Assembly (NCBI GenBank): GCA_002712335.1
Contig: PATI01000049.1
Span: 22,888-86,887 of the forward strand
Source of the DNA: Rhodospirillaceae bacterium
Lineage (GTDB): Bacteria > Pseudomonadota > Alphaproteobacteria > MPNO01 > UBA2964
Direction of reading: 5' to 3'
Length of the DNA stretch: 64,000 nt
Shown here: positions 27,342 to 36,653 of the stretch, one piece after another
Layout: each line of letters starts with the position of its first letter
Numbering within the stretch: position 1 is the first letter of the stretch
Notes under the pieces: generated by a model
Seen by the model: only the letters and a program-made list of their open reading frames with translations
The model's database searches: none
Told to the model about the DNA's origin: nothing
Position numbers and translations under genes: made by a program

Positions 27342-27902
27342 TTGGCTTCAATTAATGACTCACCTGCTCTGGTTCTTAATGCCGATTTCCGGCCTTTGAG
27401 TTATTTCCCATTATCGCTATGGAGATGGCAGGATGCTGTAAAAGCGGTCTTTCTCAATCGGGTAAATATTGTTGCTGAATACGATGTCTTTGCACGTTCG
27501 CCATCTTTTACAATGAAATTGCCCAGTGTTATTGCTCTCAAGGAATACATACCCCTGTCCAGACAGCCGGCATTCACAAGGTTTAACGTATTTCTCAGGG
27601 ATCGCTTTGATTGCCAGTATTGTGGAGAATGGTTTCCAGTCCACGAGTTAACTTTTGATCATGTTGTACCCCGTTCTAAGGGAGGTAAGACAAATTGGGA
27701 TAATGTTGTAACAGCTTGTTCAGTTTGTAACCTAAGGAAGGCCAATAAAAGTGTGAAAGAAAGCGAAATGTATCCACAAAATATGCCCAAACAACCATCC
27801 ACTTGGCAATTACAAGAAAACGGACGGGCTTTTCCGCCTAATTACCTTCATGAAAGTTGGCATGATTTTCTTTACTGGGACTCTGAATTACAGGAGGAGT
27901 AA
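27342..27902 (+). CDS. HNH endonuclease (TTG start)
   Basis: 186-residue alphaproteobacterial HNH protein starting MASINDSPALVLNADFRPLSY. The zinc-stabilised HNH motif has Cys91/Cys94, His107 in FDHVVPRSKGG, the NWDNVV segment and Cys126/Cys129. This free-standing family is widespread and of uncertain role (DNA metabolism or repair-like), not obviously a restriction enzyme as no methyltransferase is adjacent. There is no ATG before the conserved N-terminus, so TTG at 27342 is used. Confidence 0.85.
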   Translation: MASINDSPALVLNADFRPLSYFPLSLWRWQDAVKAVFLNRVNIVAEYDVFARSPSFTMKLPSVIALKEYIPLSRQPAFTRFNVFLRDRFDCQYCGEWFPVHELTFDHVVPRSKGGKTNWDNVVTACSVCNLRKANKSVKESEMYPQNMPKQPSTWQLQENGRAFPPNYLHESWHDFLYWDSELQEE

Positions 27903-27920
27903 AGAAGTTATGACTATAAT

Positions 27921-28484
27921 TTACCTTAAATCAACAGGTTTCCCTTTGCTGCGTTTTAACAGGAGGGGTGTTCGACTTTGAATCCTCCAGCGATACCTTT
28001 TTGCGTAACGCGCAACATCGGGGATATTCCACGCTTCATCGAATTGATGGTTGGTCAGCCCTGTATGTTTTAAAAGGTCATTGTGGTCCAAGGTGTCACT
28101 TTCTGAATGACGTATCAACCAGCACAGAGACTCCCAACCGCTGTTACAAAATTTTTCACTCGGGGTACCCTCCACTAACCCTCGTCCGCTTGGAGCATCA
28201 ATAATTTCTACTCCATTCCAGAAAGCAATATGATTTCTAATAATGCATGCTTCTTTATAAGGTTTCTTGTACTCCCAAGCGGCTCCAATATTGATGTCTT
28301 TGCCAACGATAACGTCTAAGTAGCTGGCAAAACCTTTCCAATGGCAAAATGTTTGCTGAAGGCTAGGGTTTGCACGCACTAATTTTGAATTTACATTCTT
28401 TAGGGGAAAATATGCATTACCTTCCACGTGAGCAATTATTTTGCTTTCTGCTAAAATAGTTTTTTTCCATATAGCTGTTGGCAT
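27921..28484 (-). CDS. DUF427 domain protein
   Basis: 187 residues. The DUF427 core covers about 5-95: KTILAESKIIAHVEGNAYFP, TFCHWKGFASYLDV, AAWEYKKPYKEACIIRNHIAFWNGVEI. The rest is a C-terminal extension with a four-helix look and a basic end. Function is unknown. It ends 19 bases from the HNH gene's stop, in convergent orientation. Confidence 0.8.
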   Translation of the reverse strand: MPTAIWKKTILAESKIIAHVEGNAYFPLKNVNSKLVRANPSLQQTFCHWKGFASYLDVIVGKDINIGAAWEYKKPYKEACIIRNHIAFWNGVEIIDAPSGRGLVEGTPSEKFCNSGWESLCWLIRHSESDTLDHNDLLKHTGLTNHQFDEAWNIPDVARYAKRYRWRIQSRTPLLLKRSKGKPVDLR

Positions 28485-28533
28485 GACGCTTTTTTAACCT
28501 GAATTTAACTTAAAAATTTTATGAGCTTTAAAG

Positions 28534-30921
28534 TTATATTTTTCCCAAGGCTTCTAAAATTATTGTTGGTGACATGGGTTGGGATGTTATTTTTCCCCCG
28601 AAAGGGCGGATTGCATCATTTACAGCATTCATCACAACAGCAGGTGCAGCGCCAGTTCCTGATTCTCCAACGCCCTTAGCTCCTAATTCGGATACACCGG
28701 TATGAGTCTGGATGTGAGAGACATTTATATCTGGCATTTCTCCAGCCATGGGGGTCAAGTAATCGGCAAGTGTAGCATTTTGTAACTGACCTGCGGAGTC
28801 ATAAACACATTCCTCGTAAAGAGCACCACCCAGACCTTGAACGCATCCACCGCGTACTTGCTCATCAGCGAGCTGCGGATTAATTACCCGACCACAATCC
28901 TCTACGACCCAATGATTTAAAAGTTTTATAAATCCCGTATCTATATCAACCTCAACGTAGGCACCCTGTATCCCATTGGTAAAAATATAGAGAGCATCAC
29001 GCAGTCGAAAACGATGTGTTGCGGATAAAACGGGTTGTATATGGTTTGGCAGTTCTGAGACCTGAAAGTGACCTATTCGTCCGATCTCTGCTAAGGAGAT
29101 CCGTGATACTGTATCGCCTTTATTCACAATATTTCCATTAACAATATCGAGGGCGTCTATATCTGCCTGAAGTAAAGCGCCGGCAATCTCGAGTATCTCT
29201 TTTCTAAGGCTTAATGCAGCCTGATAAGTAGCTTCACCCCCTATTGCAGTGGCGCGAGAAGCATAAGTTCCACCCCCATAGGGCACAGCGTCGGTATCAC
29301 CCTCTATTACTCGAACAGAATCTATGGGCGTTCCTATTGTTGCAGCAGTGATTTGACCCATCACCGTATCAACACCTTGTCCCTGGTCAGTAACGCCGAC
29401 CATGCATAATATACCCCCAGAGGGCTCCAATTTAACGGTGCATGCATCTTGCGTCGCAATGGGGGCTCCACCAGCACCATAGTACCCTGACGGACCCGGT
29501 GCAGTGCCTTTTATGAACGCGGCTATTCCAATACCTCGCTGGATTCCCTTTTTTCTAAAAGCAGCTTGCTCGGTTCGAAGACTATCATAATTCATCTCTG
29601 CAACGAGAGTCTCAAGGCATTTTTGATGAGATAAATCCTGCATCTCAATTCCCGCTGCGCTAGTACGTGGGTATGAGTCGTCACGCATGACGTTAAGACG
29701 TCTAAACTCCACGGGATCAATACCACAAGCGTCAGCGGCCTGGTCGACCAAAGACTCTCCTACAGAATTTCCAATAGGGTGTCCTACTGCGCGATATTGT
29801 GATGTCGGAACTTTGTTCAGATAGACAACTTGTGTTGTCGCACGATAATTCTGATGGGCGTATGGGCCACCGGTGATGTTCAGGATCTGATTTGCTTCGA
29901 AAACGCTGGTTCTAGGATACTGTGAATATGCGCCAGCGCCGGACCGTATATCTATATCCATTGATGTGATGATCCCATCTTTGGTAACAGCAATCCGTCC
30001 TTTTACCCGGTTTTCCCTCGCATGAATGTCGGTTGCGAAACTCTCTAGACGATCAGCTATAAATTTAACCGGTCTTCCGAGTTTTATGGATGCGGCCGTT
30101 GTGGATACTTCATCGCCAAAGGTATGGATCTTGAGACCAAAAGAGCCGCCGACATCCGGTGCTACAATTCGAACATTATGTTCGGGGACACCCAATGTGC
30201 GAGCAAACACTGCCTGAATCATATGAGGGCATTGGCTACTGGTGTGTATGGTTAACCGGTCAGTACCGGGGTCAAATTCTGCTAAAAGCGCGCGGGGCTC
30301 TAAACTTACAGCGGTATGGCGCCCAAACGTAAAACTATCCTCAATAACGATATCGGCTTCGGATGTTGCTTTTTCCACATCCCCAGTTTCAATAGTTTTT
30401 TCAAATGCAAGATTATCCCCTAATTCAGGGTGGATTATTGGTGTCTCTGGGTCGAGTGCAGTTTCCTTGTCAATCACGACTGGTAATTCTTCGTAGTGGA
30501 TAGAAACTAATTCGCACGCGTCTTCCGCAACAGCACGGCTGCTCGCAACTACCATGACAATTGGTTCACCTTGCCAACATACCCTGTCAACCGCCATTGG
30601 GTTTTGTGGCGCAGATTTCATACCTTCAAAACAAACGAGAGTACCAACCCAAGGCCCTGTACACATCTCCGAGAGTTCTTCACCCGTCATCACGAGCGCT
30701 ACATCAGGGTGTTCCTGTGCGGCCTTAATATCTATCGATAAGATTTTTGCATGCCCGTAGGGGCTCCTTACAAACGCTGCGTGAAGAGTACGGTGTGGCA
30801 TAATATCGTCTGTATAGCGCCCTCTACCTGCTACAGCTCGCTTCGCGGCATCGCGTGACAGGGTACGCCCGACGTAACTGTTAGGACGGTCTATCAGATT
30901 AATTGGGGTTTCCTTACCCAT
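28534..30921 (-). CDS. Molybdopterin-binding large subunit of a xanthine dehydrogenase/CoxL-family hydroxylase (set 1)
   Basis: The 795-residue catalytic subunit holds molybdopterin cytosine dinucleotide in this family. The start GRTLSRDAAKRAVAGRGRYTDD is typical of Ald_Xan_dh_C proteins. The molybdenum-loop segment reads QYRAVGHP at about 374-381, so the AYRCSFR loop of true aerobic CO dehydrogenase is absent. The catalytic Glu lies in GVGESGTGAAPAV near residue 750. It hydroxylates an unknown carbon, probably aromatic or heterocyclic. The operon order is coxM-coxS-coxL (gap of three bases), divergent from UbiD gene 1. No maturation (CoxD/XdhC-like) gene is adjacent. Confidence 0.88.
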   Translation of the reverse strand: MGKETPINLIDRPNSYVGRTLSRDAAKRAVAGRGRYTDDIMPHRTLHAAFVRSPYGHAKILSIDIKAAQEHPDVALVMTGEELSEMCTGPWVGTLVCFEGMKSAPQNPMAVDRVCWQGEPIVMVVASSRAVAEDACELVSIHYEELPVVIDKETALDPETPIIHPELGDNLAFEKTIETGDVEKATSEADIVIEDSFTFGRHTAVSLEPRALLAEFDPGTDRLTIHTSSQCPHMIQAVFARTLGVPEHNVRIVAPDVGGSFGLKIHTFGDEVSTTAASIKLGRPVKFIADRLESFATDIHARENRVKGRIAVTKDGIITSMDIDIRSGAGAYSQYPRTSVFEANQILNITGGPYAHQNYRATTQVVYLNKVPTSQYRAVGHPIGNSVGESLVDQAADACGIDPVEFRRLNVMRDDSYPRTSAAGIEMQDLSHQKCLETLVAEMNYDSLRTEQAAFRKKGIQRGIGIAAFIKGTAPGPSGYYGAGGAPIATQDACTVKLEPSGGILCMVGVTDQGQGVDTVMGQITAATIGTPIDSVRVIEGDTDAVPYGGGTYASRATAIGGEATYQAALSLRKEILEIAGALLQADIDALDIVNGNIVNKGDTVSRISLAEIGRIGHFQVSELPNHIQPVLSATHRFRLRDALYIFTNGIQGAYVEVDIDTGFIKLLNHWVVEDCGRVINPQLADEQVRGGCVQGLGGALYEECVYDSAGQLQNATLADYLTPMAGEMPDINVSHIQTHTGVSELGAKGVGESGTGAAPAVVMNAVNDAIRPFGGKITSQPMSPTIILEALGKI

Positions 30922-30924
30922 TAC

Positions 30925-31410
30925 TTACCGTCCCTTCAAGCGGTTGTTGATGGTTGTTTCAACAGCATCAATTATAGCGTGATATCCTGTACAACGGCAA
31001 AAATTGCCCGATAAATGATTTCGAATATCGTCTCTGTTTATGGGTTTAGTGGTACGCAAAAGTTCAGCTGCGGTGACCAACATCCCTGGTGTACAGTAAC
31101 CGCATTGCATAGCATTTCTTTCTACAAAGTTCTTTTGCAGATCTTCTATCTCTTTAGTTTCTGTAAGCCCTTCTACAGTGACGACATCGGCGCCATCGGC
31201 CTGAACCGCCAGCATCAAACAGCCGCGTACGACTGCATTATTCACCCGAATGGAGCACGCACCACAAACACCATGTTCACAGCCTAAATGAGAACCAGTG
31301 AGGCCTAATTCCATTCGAAGAAAATCTACAAGATGTTGGCGAACCGGAACGGTCTTGGTAATTTTTTCGCTATTGACCGTAAGAGTGATTTCCATCGTAT
31401 TTTCACTCAT
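30925..31410 (-). CDS. [2Fe-2S] small subunit of molybdenum hydroxylase (set 1)
   Basis: 161-residue CoxS/XdhC-type electron-transfer subunit. Plant-ferredoxin cluster cysteines are at 44, 49, 52 and 64 (CEHGVCGAC), and the second cluster at 103, 106, 138 and 140 (CGYC and CRC). It passes electrons from the molybdenum centre to FAD. It overlaps the FAD-subunit gene by one base and precedes the large-subunit gene by three bases. Confidence 0.94.
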   Translation of the reverse strand: MSENTMEITLTVNSEKITKTVPVRQHLVDFLRMELGLTGSHLGCEHGVCGACSIRVNNAVVRGCLMLAVQADGADVVTVEGLTETKEIEDLQKNFVERNAMQCGYCTPGMLVTAAELLRTTKPINRDDIRNHLSGNFCRCTGYHAIIDAVETTINNRLKGR

Positions 31411-32279
31411 TACTGTGTCTCCGCTCGGTCTAGGGCAGTTCTGAGAACTCTTCCTGTGAGTACATTTTGTAAATGTAGTTTCATGGCTGAACTACCTTGT
31501 AGGTTCTCCATTGGGTTCAAGTCGTCGTTTAAGGATTCAGTTACAGTTTTGCAACAATCTTCTGACCATGTTCTTCCAATCATTGAGGCTATAGTTTTTT
31601 TTGCAAGAGTGGGTTTATCTTCACTGCCAAAATAGACTAATTTTAAATTTTTAAATTTTTTGTCTTTGACCTGTGCAAGACACGCTATTCCGGCCATGGC
31701 AAAGTCGCCATGCCTTTGAGCTAGTTCCATAAATACTGAAATGTCTTCAGGGCTTTCCACTGGAATAAGAATTTCGACTAATAGCTCGTTTGATTTTCGT
31801 TCGGTCTCATATAGTCCTTTGAAGAAGTCTTCGGCGGTAATCTCTCGTCTGCCTTTCAAGCTTTCAACCACCATAATGGCGCCTAAAGCAAGGGCGCAGG
31901 CCGGCATTTCGGCAGCAGGGTCAGCTAGAGCAATACTACCTCCGATGGTCCCGCGGTTTCGAACTGCAACATGTGCGACATGGGGCATTGCTTTACTAAT
32001 TAGTGATAAATGCTCAGAAATGATGGAGGATTGAGCAACGTCTATGTGACGGGTAAGAGCTCCAATTCTAACGATTTCGTCTTCGAGGGTAATTCCTTCG
32101 AGGTCCTGCAGTCCATTAATATCAATGAGTGTATTGGGCTGTGAAAGGCGCATGTTCAGGGTTGGCATAAGGCTCTGACCCCCTGCAATTATACGCCCTT
32201 CATCACCTAATTCATCTAATAGTTCTAGCGTTTGTCGTAATGAATTTGCTTTTATATAATTAAATTTGGGCGCCTTCAC
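31410..32279 (-). CDS. FAD-binding medium subunit of molybdenum hydroxylase (set 1; GTG start)
   Basis: 289-residue CoxM-type subunit. The FAD-binding loops IIAGGQSLMPTLNMRL (about 35-50) and TIGGSIALADPAAEMP (about 110-126) are intact, followed by the CO_deh_flav_C region. GTG at 32279 has AAGGAG about eight bases upstream. It is the first gene of the set-1 operon; 164 bases separate it from the divergent UbiD gene, so both probably share a control region. Confidence 0.92.
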   Translation of the reverse strand: MKAPKFNYIKANSLRQTLELLDELGDEGRIIAGGQSLMPTLNMRLSQPNTLIDINGLQDLEGITLEDEIVRIGALTRHIDVAQSSIISEHLSLISKAMPHVAHVAVRNRGTIGGSIALADPAAEMPACALALGAIMVVESLKGRREITAEDFFKGLYETERKSNELLVEILIPVESPEDISVFMELAQRHGDFAMAGIACLAQVKDKKFKNLKLVYFGSEDKPTLAKKTIASMIGRTWSEDCCKTVTESLNDDLNPMENLQGSSAMKLHLQNVLTGRVLRTALDRAETQ

Positions 32280-32443
32280 GCCTTTCTCCTTCTTAGAATT
32301 AAAGAGTTAGATGACATATAATTCTATAATGCTCCCACCTTAAGCTTTTAAGCGCAAGATGCAGGATAAACATTTTTTCCCGTTTCCAATTGTATCAAAA
32401 CAAGGTAACCATAATTAGATTAAACCTGTCTGGAGAAACTGAC

Positions 32444-33892
32444 GTGGCGAATAAAGATTTACGAAACTGGATCGATGAAATTCAAAATTCAGGGGAATTG
32501 CATAAAATTTCGGGCGCAGAACCTAAGGAAGATATTGGCGGTATTGTTGATATTGTCCAGCGTAAGATGGGAAACCCAGCGCTTATCTTTGATGACATTC
32601 CGGGGTTTCCCAAAGGCCATAGAGTGCTAGCTAATCTCCTGACCTCTACACCGAGAATTAATTTAGCGCTCGGGCTACCAGTTAATGCCTCAGAAATGGA
32701 ATTGGTGCAGTGGTGGCGTAAATACATGAGTGATGCTCCTTCGATTCCGCCGAAGCAGGTAAATGGCGGCCCACTTTTAGATAACGTTTTGGAAGGTGGA
32801 AATGTGGACTTAACATCTATTCCAACCCCCGTCTGGCATGAACATGATGGTGGCCACTTTATTGGAACCGCCTGCATGGTGGTGATGAAGGATCCTGATA
32901 ATGATTGGATTAACTATGGTACCTACCGAATGCAAGTTCATGAAAAAAATGTGGCCTCCGTGATGATGTCTCCGGGTAAGCACGGTCGACTGATTATGGA
33001 AAAATATCACTCCCGAGGCGAACCTTGCCCGGTCGCAGCTGCGTTTGGAATGCATCCAGCTTTATTTATGCTTGCGGGCCTTGAGATCCCATATGGAAAA
33101 AGTGAATATGAAGCTGCCGGGGGAATATTCGGCGAAGCCGTTGAAATTATAAATATGCCCAAAACTGGGCTGCCCGTGCCCGCGAATGCTGAAATTTGCC
33201 TGGAAGGTTTCATTCACCCAGATGATGAAGTAGTCGAAGGTCCACTGGGGGAATGGACTGGTTACTATGCTGGAGGCCAGAGACCGGAGCCCGCAATTCG
33301 TGTGGAAACAATGATGCACAGGGACAAACCCGTGCTCATGGGGGCTGTGCCGGCTGTGCCGCCGAATGATAATACTTATTACCTAGGTCATTATCGTTGT
33401 GGTGCTGTTTGGTCACAACTGGAGGCAGCCGGTATCCCCGAAGTGAGAGGAGTATGGGCACACGAGGCGGGAGGAAGCAGATTCTGGCTTACGGTTTCGA
33501 TTAAGCAACTATATGGAGGGCATGCGAAGCAAGCAGGGTTGGTGGCATCTCAGTGCCTGGCGGGCGCCTACTGTAATCGCTGGACCGTGGTTGTGGACGA
33601 AGACATAGACCCAACTAATGTCAATGATGTCCTATGGTCCATGTGTACAAGGTGTGATCCCCGTGAAGATGTTGAGATTGTTTCGGGAGGTTGGAGTTCA
33701 CATCTGGACCCAATGTGTTTTGATGACGAAACTGATCGCCGTAATGCCCGTGTAGTGGTCGATGCTTGCATTCCATTTCGCCGTCAGGAAACTTTTCCGA
33801 TTGTTGCGCGTAACAGTCCCGAACTCGATTCCCGTATACGTGCGAAATGGGGGAATATTTTACCGGATAGTTTTGTTAAGGCCGTAAAATAA
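32444..33892 (+). CDS. UbiD-family prFMN-dependent decarboxylase 1 (GTG start)
   Basis: 482-residue UbiD-type (de)carboxylase. The prFMN-site arginine is R162 in GTYRMQ; the paired acids are E265 and E270 in EGPLGE. Both match the R-E-E set of Fdc1/UbiD enzymes. A frame extends 18 codons upstream, but GTG 32444 has GGAG eight bases before it and gives the usual N-terminus (KDLRNWIDEIQ). It is divergent from molybdenum hydroxylase set 1, suggesting a shared pathway. It needs UbiX-made prenyl-FMN; UbiX is not in the window. Substrate unknown. Confidence 0.9.
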   Translation: MANKDLRNWIDEIQNSGELHKISGAEPKEDIGGIVDIVQRKMGNPALIFDDIPGFPKGHRVLANLLTSTPRINLALGLPVNASEMELVQWWRKYMSDAPSIPPKQVNGGPLLDNVLEGGNVDLTSIPTPVWHEHDGGHFIGTACMVVMKDPDNDWINYGTYRMQVHEKNVASVMMSPGKHGRLIMEKYHSRGEPCPVAAAFGMHPALFMLAGLEIPYGKSEYEAAGGIFGEAVEIINMPKTGLPVPANAEICLEGFIHPDDEVVEGPLGEWTGYYAGGQRPEPAIRVETMMHRDKPVLMGAVPAVPPNDNTYYLGHYRCGAVWSQLEAAGIPEVRGVWAHEAGGSRFWLTVSIKQLYGGHAKQAGLVASQCLAGAYCNRWTVVVDEDIDPTNVNDVLWSMCTRCDPREDVEIVSGGWSSHLDPMCFDDETDRRNARVVVDACIPFRRQETFPIVARNSPELDSRIRAKWGNILPDSFVKAVK

Positions 33893-33979
33893 GCCTCCGT
33901 ATCTTTGAATAGTGGTTAAATGAACTATAACCTGTGAGGTACCGCCTAGATAGTCTTTGCTGAGTTGTATTGGACGATT

Positions 33980-34048
33980 ATGACGATACTAGATGAAGGT
34001 GCGGTAGAAGTATTAAAGATTAATAATAAAAATTTATTTTTACCTTAA
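33980..34048 (+). other. Short possible peptide or gene remnant, 22 codons
   Basis: ATG at 33980 opens a 22-residue frame beginning MTILDEGAVEVL and ending FLP, with a weak GGA five bases upstream. The pattern is mildly like the N-terminus of pyridoxamine-phosphate-oxidase-type proteins, but nothing continues in any frame. It lies in a 228-base gap between UbiD 1 and the cytochrome gene that otherwise shows no gene or clear terminator. It may be chance. Confidence 0.2.
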
Positions 34049-34120
34049 ATTTTTCATGATAATGAGTGTTATATGTTCTAGAGGCGAAATTTTGCCATAA
34101 TTGAAATATATGTTGGTCTG

Positions 34121-34654
34121 ATGAAAGATTTAAAATTTGGTGTTCAATTTTTATTAGTGACTTATTTGTTTTCTTTTCCGTTCGTGAATTACGTAAGTGC
34201 GCAATCCGATGTTGAGAAACAAAACGGTGTTTTGATGCCCCATTTACAGCTCAGTCATGCGGGAGCTAAAGGTGATATAAAAAAGCGGATGGAAAACATG
34301 AAGGCTATAGGGACTGGAATGAAGCGAATTGGGGTAATAGTCCGGGGTCGAAAACCTTTTGATGGCTCCATAGTAGCAGCAGCCTCAGAGCGAATAGCCC
34401 TAAACGGCCGAGGAGCTATTGAGTTGTTTTCTAAAAATAGTCAAGGACGATTCAGTAGAGCCTCTCCTAAAATTTGGGCGGACTGGGAAGAATTTTCCCG
34501 ATCAATGAATGCTATGGTAAGAGCCGCAACAGTACTCGCCGAAGCCGGTCGTGCCGGAAATGAGGAGGCCGTGAAGTCGGGGTATCGTGCGCTCGGGAAG
34601 ACGTGCTCTGGATGTCATCGGAATTTCCGCGAGAAAAAGAAAAGGTATCCTTAA
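34121..34654 (+). CDS. Cytochrome c' family protein
   Basis: 177 residues with an N-terminal signal peptide (about 1-27, ending YVSAQ). The mature part is a predicted four-helix bundle. Haem is attached at CSGCH (Cys162, Cys165, His166) close to the C-terminus, the hallmark of cytochrome c'. It should be periplasmic; members bind NO or CO or act in stress tolerance, exact role unknown. It is convergent with coq7, overlapping by four bases. Confidence 0.88.
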   Translation: MKDLKFGVQFLLVTYLFSFPFVNYVSAQSDVEKQNGVLMPHLQLSHAGAKGDIKKRMENMKAIGTGMKRIGVIVRGRKPFDGSIVAAASERIALNGRGAIELFSKNSQGRFSRASPKIWADWEEFSRSMNAMVRAATVLAEAGRAGNEEAVKSGYRALGKTCSGCHRNFREKKKRYP

Positions 34655-35226
34655 ACTTTTTTTGAGAGCCAAATAGCTAATTTGGTTCCACCTTTAATTG
34701 CTCTGGATAAAGTTTTGTGGCCTGGTGTTTCCTCCGCCCCTTCTTCAATAGCCTTATCTCTATGAGCTTGCTCGTCCTTGCGGAATTCCTCTATCACAGC
34801 GCGAAGTTCGTTTTCATCATCACCGAGCTGTTTTGCTTGACTTTCGTAGTGTTCGTCGATGACTTCTTCCACGGCTTGAGTGCATGTCATAGCTGCTTTT
34901 GGGCCAAGAAAAGCCGTGCCGGCGCCAAGCATAAAACCTGCTACGTGCCATAATGGTGAAAGGGCAGTCGGTCTAACCTTGCGGTCAGCGATTAATTGAT
35001 TGAATTTATCCAAATGTCGTTGTTCCTGATCCATCATTTCTCTTATTGGGGCCTCGGCTTTTGTTCCAGAAAGAACAGCCAGCTGTCCTTGATAAATCCT
35101 AATTGCTCCGTGTTCTCCGGCGTGGTCCACACGAAGGATCGTTTCAACTATCTTCTTTGGGTGGGGATCACCAGGCATTCTATTTTCGCCGGTGACGTTT
35201 AATGGTTTTTGCTGATTTTGTTTCAT
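34651..35226 (-). CDS. coq7: Demethoxyubiquinone hydroxylase Coq7
   Basis: Di-iron monooxygenase for the last hydroxylation of the ubiquinone ring. 191 residues with ligand motifs DHAGEHGAIRIY (Glu and His), the EQRHLDKF helix near 66-75 and further Glu/His motifs EEVIDEHYE and RKDEQAHRDKA. The N-terminus IVETILRVDHAGE is typical. Its ATG overlaps the dsbB stop by four bases. It is an aerobic quinone marker. Confidence 0.95.
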   Translation of the reverse strand: MKQNQQKPLNVTGENRMPGDPHPKKIVETILRVDHAGEHGAIRIYQGQLAVLSGTKAEAPIREMMDQEQRHLDKFNQLIADRKVRPTALSPLWHVAGFMLGAGTAFLGPKAAMTCTQAVEEVIDEHYESQAKQLGDDENELRAVIEEFRKDEQAHRDKAIEEGAEETPGHKTLSRAIKGGTKLAIWLSKKV

Positions 35227-35732
35227 AGCGTAGTTTTAGAAAATCTACATAGTGATGAAATCCCACAAATTAGGGAAAGGACCCCAGATATTAAAAAGTT
35301 ATATCCTGCGAGAGAAATTCCAAACAAACTCCAGGCAACCTGATCACATCTTGCGAATGGTTGTGCTAAAAGTTGGCGTCGGAGTTCTTCAACTGAGTTG
35401 CCGGTAATATTACCGGAACATCCAGTGGGCCCAGAAATCCAACCATATTCGATGGAGGCATGGTATACACCGATTAAAGCAGTTGTGGCGAATGCAAGGG
35501 ATATTATACCAAGTAATACCCTTCTTATGGTGGGTAGTATTGGTAAAGAAGCAATTAGACATAACCCAAGCACAATGGCGTGGGGCCATCGTTGCGCATT
35601 ACAAAGAGTACAAGATATCAAGCCAGCAGAATATTCAAGAATTAACGCGGATATAAGAAGACTAGCCGATGCCATGGCAGCAATCATTACAGTGTTGTAA
35701 TGTTTAAATGGGGAGAAAGAACTAGTTTTCAT
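35223..35732 (-). CDS. dsbB: Disulfide bond formation protein B
   Basis: Inner-membrane quinone-dependent oxidant of DsbA. The 169-residue protein has four hydrophobic helices, the first periplasmic pair Cys41-Cys44 (CTLC) with nearby RWPH, and the second pair Cys105 and Cys129 in the later loop. It feeds electrons to ubiquinone, which fits the coupling to coq7 downstream. Confidence 0.92.
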   Translation of the reverse strand: MKTSSFSPFKHYNTVMIAAMASASLLISALILEYSAGLISCTLCNAQRWPHAIVLGLCLIASLPILPTIRRVLLGIISLAFATTALIGVYHASIEYGWISGPTGCSGNITGNSVEELRRQLLAQPFARCDQVAWSLFGISLAGYNFLISGVLSLICGISSLCRFSKTTL

Positions 35733-35783
35733 AATACAGTTGATATGTGGCCTAAAAGGTCGAGGGTCAAGATAAACCGTTCT

Positions 35784-36371
35784 TTAAAAGAAAATTTCTA
35801 CGATTACAAATCCAGCAATAATAAGGAGGACGACTGCTACCAACATAAGGCCCAATCGCTTTTCGATAAAACTCCTGATTGAAGGACCTAAAAAAAATAA
35901 TAAACCAGCGACTAAAATGAACCTCAGACCACGTGAGAATATAGAGGCTATAGTAAAAGTTGAGAGGTCAAGTTGCGTTGCCCCACTAGCAATTGTAATC
36001 ACTTTATAGGGAAATGGAGTAGTGCCTGCTATGAAAACGATCCAGCTACCCAGTTCGTTATAACGTTCCTGAAATTTGGCGAAAAGCGTCGTATATCCAT
36101 AAAGTTCTATGAGTGTTTTACCGACTGTATCATAAAGAAAATACCCGACGGCGTAACCAAATAGTCCACCTAGAACCGATGCTAGGGTGCATGCTATTGC
36201 AAGCACTAACCAGCGGGTACGTGTCGCGAGTACCATCGGGATTAATAATAGGTCCGGTGGAATCGGGAAAACAGAGCTCTCGAGAAAGGAAATTACAATC
36301 AATAACCAAAAAGCTTTGGGATGAGCAGAAAAAGAAAAAACCCAGTCGTAAGATCGCTTCAGCAAGACCAA
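35784..36371 (-). CDS. YqaA-family DedA-like membrane protein
   Basis: 195 residues with four to five hydrophobic segments and the VTT/DedA-like amphipathic region GTTPFPYKVITIASG (about 115-129). Other YqaA-type features are FPIPPDLLLIPMVLA (about 36-50) and the GxxxG-rich ASVLGGLFGYAVGYF. DedA relatives act in lipid-carrier flipping and envelope homeostasis. It is in the same direction as dsbB-coq7 (51-base gap). Confidence 0.85.
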   Translation of the reverse strand: MVLLKRSYDWVFSFSAHPKAFWLLIVISFLESSVFPIPPDLLLIPMVLATRTRWLVLAIACTLASVLGGLFGYAVGYFLYDTVGKTLIELYGYTTLFAKFQERYNELGSWIVFIAGTTPFPYKVITIASGATQLDLSTFTIASIFSRGLRFILVAGLLFFLGPSIRSFIEKRLGLMLVAVVLLIIAGFVIVEIFF

Positions 36372-36554
36372 ACCTTTCAGAGCATTTGAACGGATCTGTT
36401 TTTAGTTTATAAAATCTGTAAAGTTACATTTATTCTTTAATTTAAATTTATATAATCTAGATTTAGACGTGTTCTGTTTTTTCATGGAATAAAAGACGAC
36501 TTTGCTTGACTATAGGGTATAAAATTGGTCATTTTGCATGCAATTGAGTCATCA

Positions 36555-36641
36555 GCCCCTCTGGCGGAATTGGTAGACGCGCTAGACTCAAAATCTAGTT
36601 CTCGCAAGGGAGTGCCAGTTCGATTCTGGCGGGGGGCACCA
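36555..36641 (+). tRNA. tRNA-Leu (anticodon CAA, reads UUG)
   Basis: An 87-base class II tRNA with encoded CCA. Acceptor arms GCCCCTC and GGGGGGC pair. The D-arm contains GGTAGAC. The anticodon stem CTAGA/TCTAG encloses the loop CTCAAAA, giving anticodon CAA. The long variable arm has CTC/GAG pairing. The T-arm is GCCAG-TTCGATT-CTGGC. A TATAAA at 36518-36523 may be its -10. The TylF-like gene ends only 13 bases downstream on the other strand. Confidence 0.97.
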
Positions 36642-36653
36642 TATTGTGGTTTT

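Noticed and set aside
28534..32279. Aerobic carbon monoxide dehydrogenase
   Set aside because: The AYRCSFR active-site loop is missing and no coxD/coxE/coxF-like maturation genes are adjacent.
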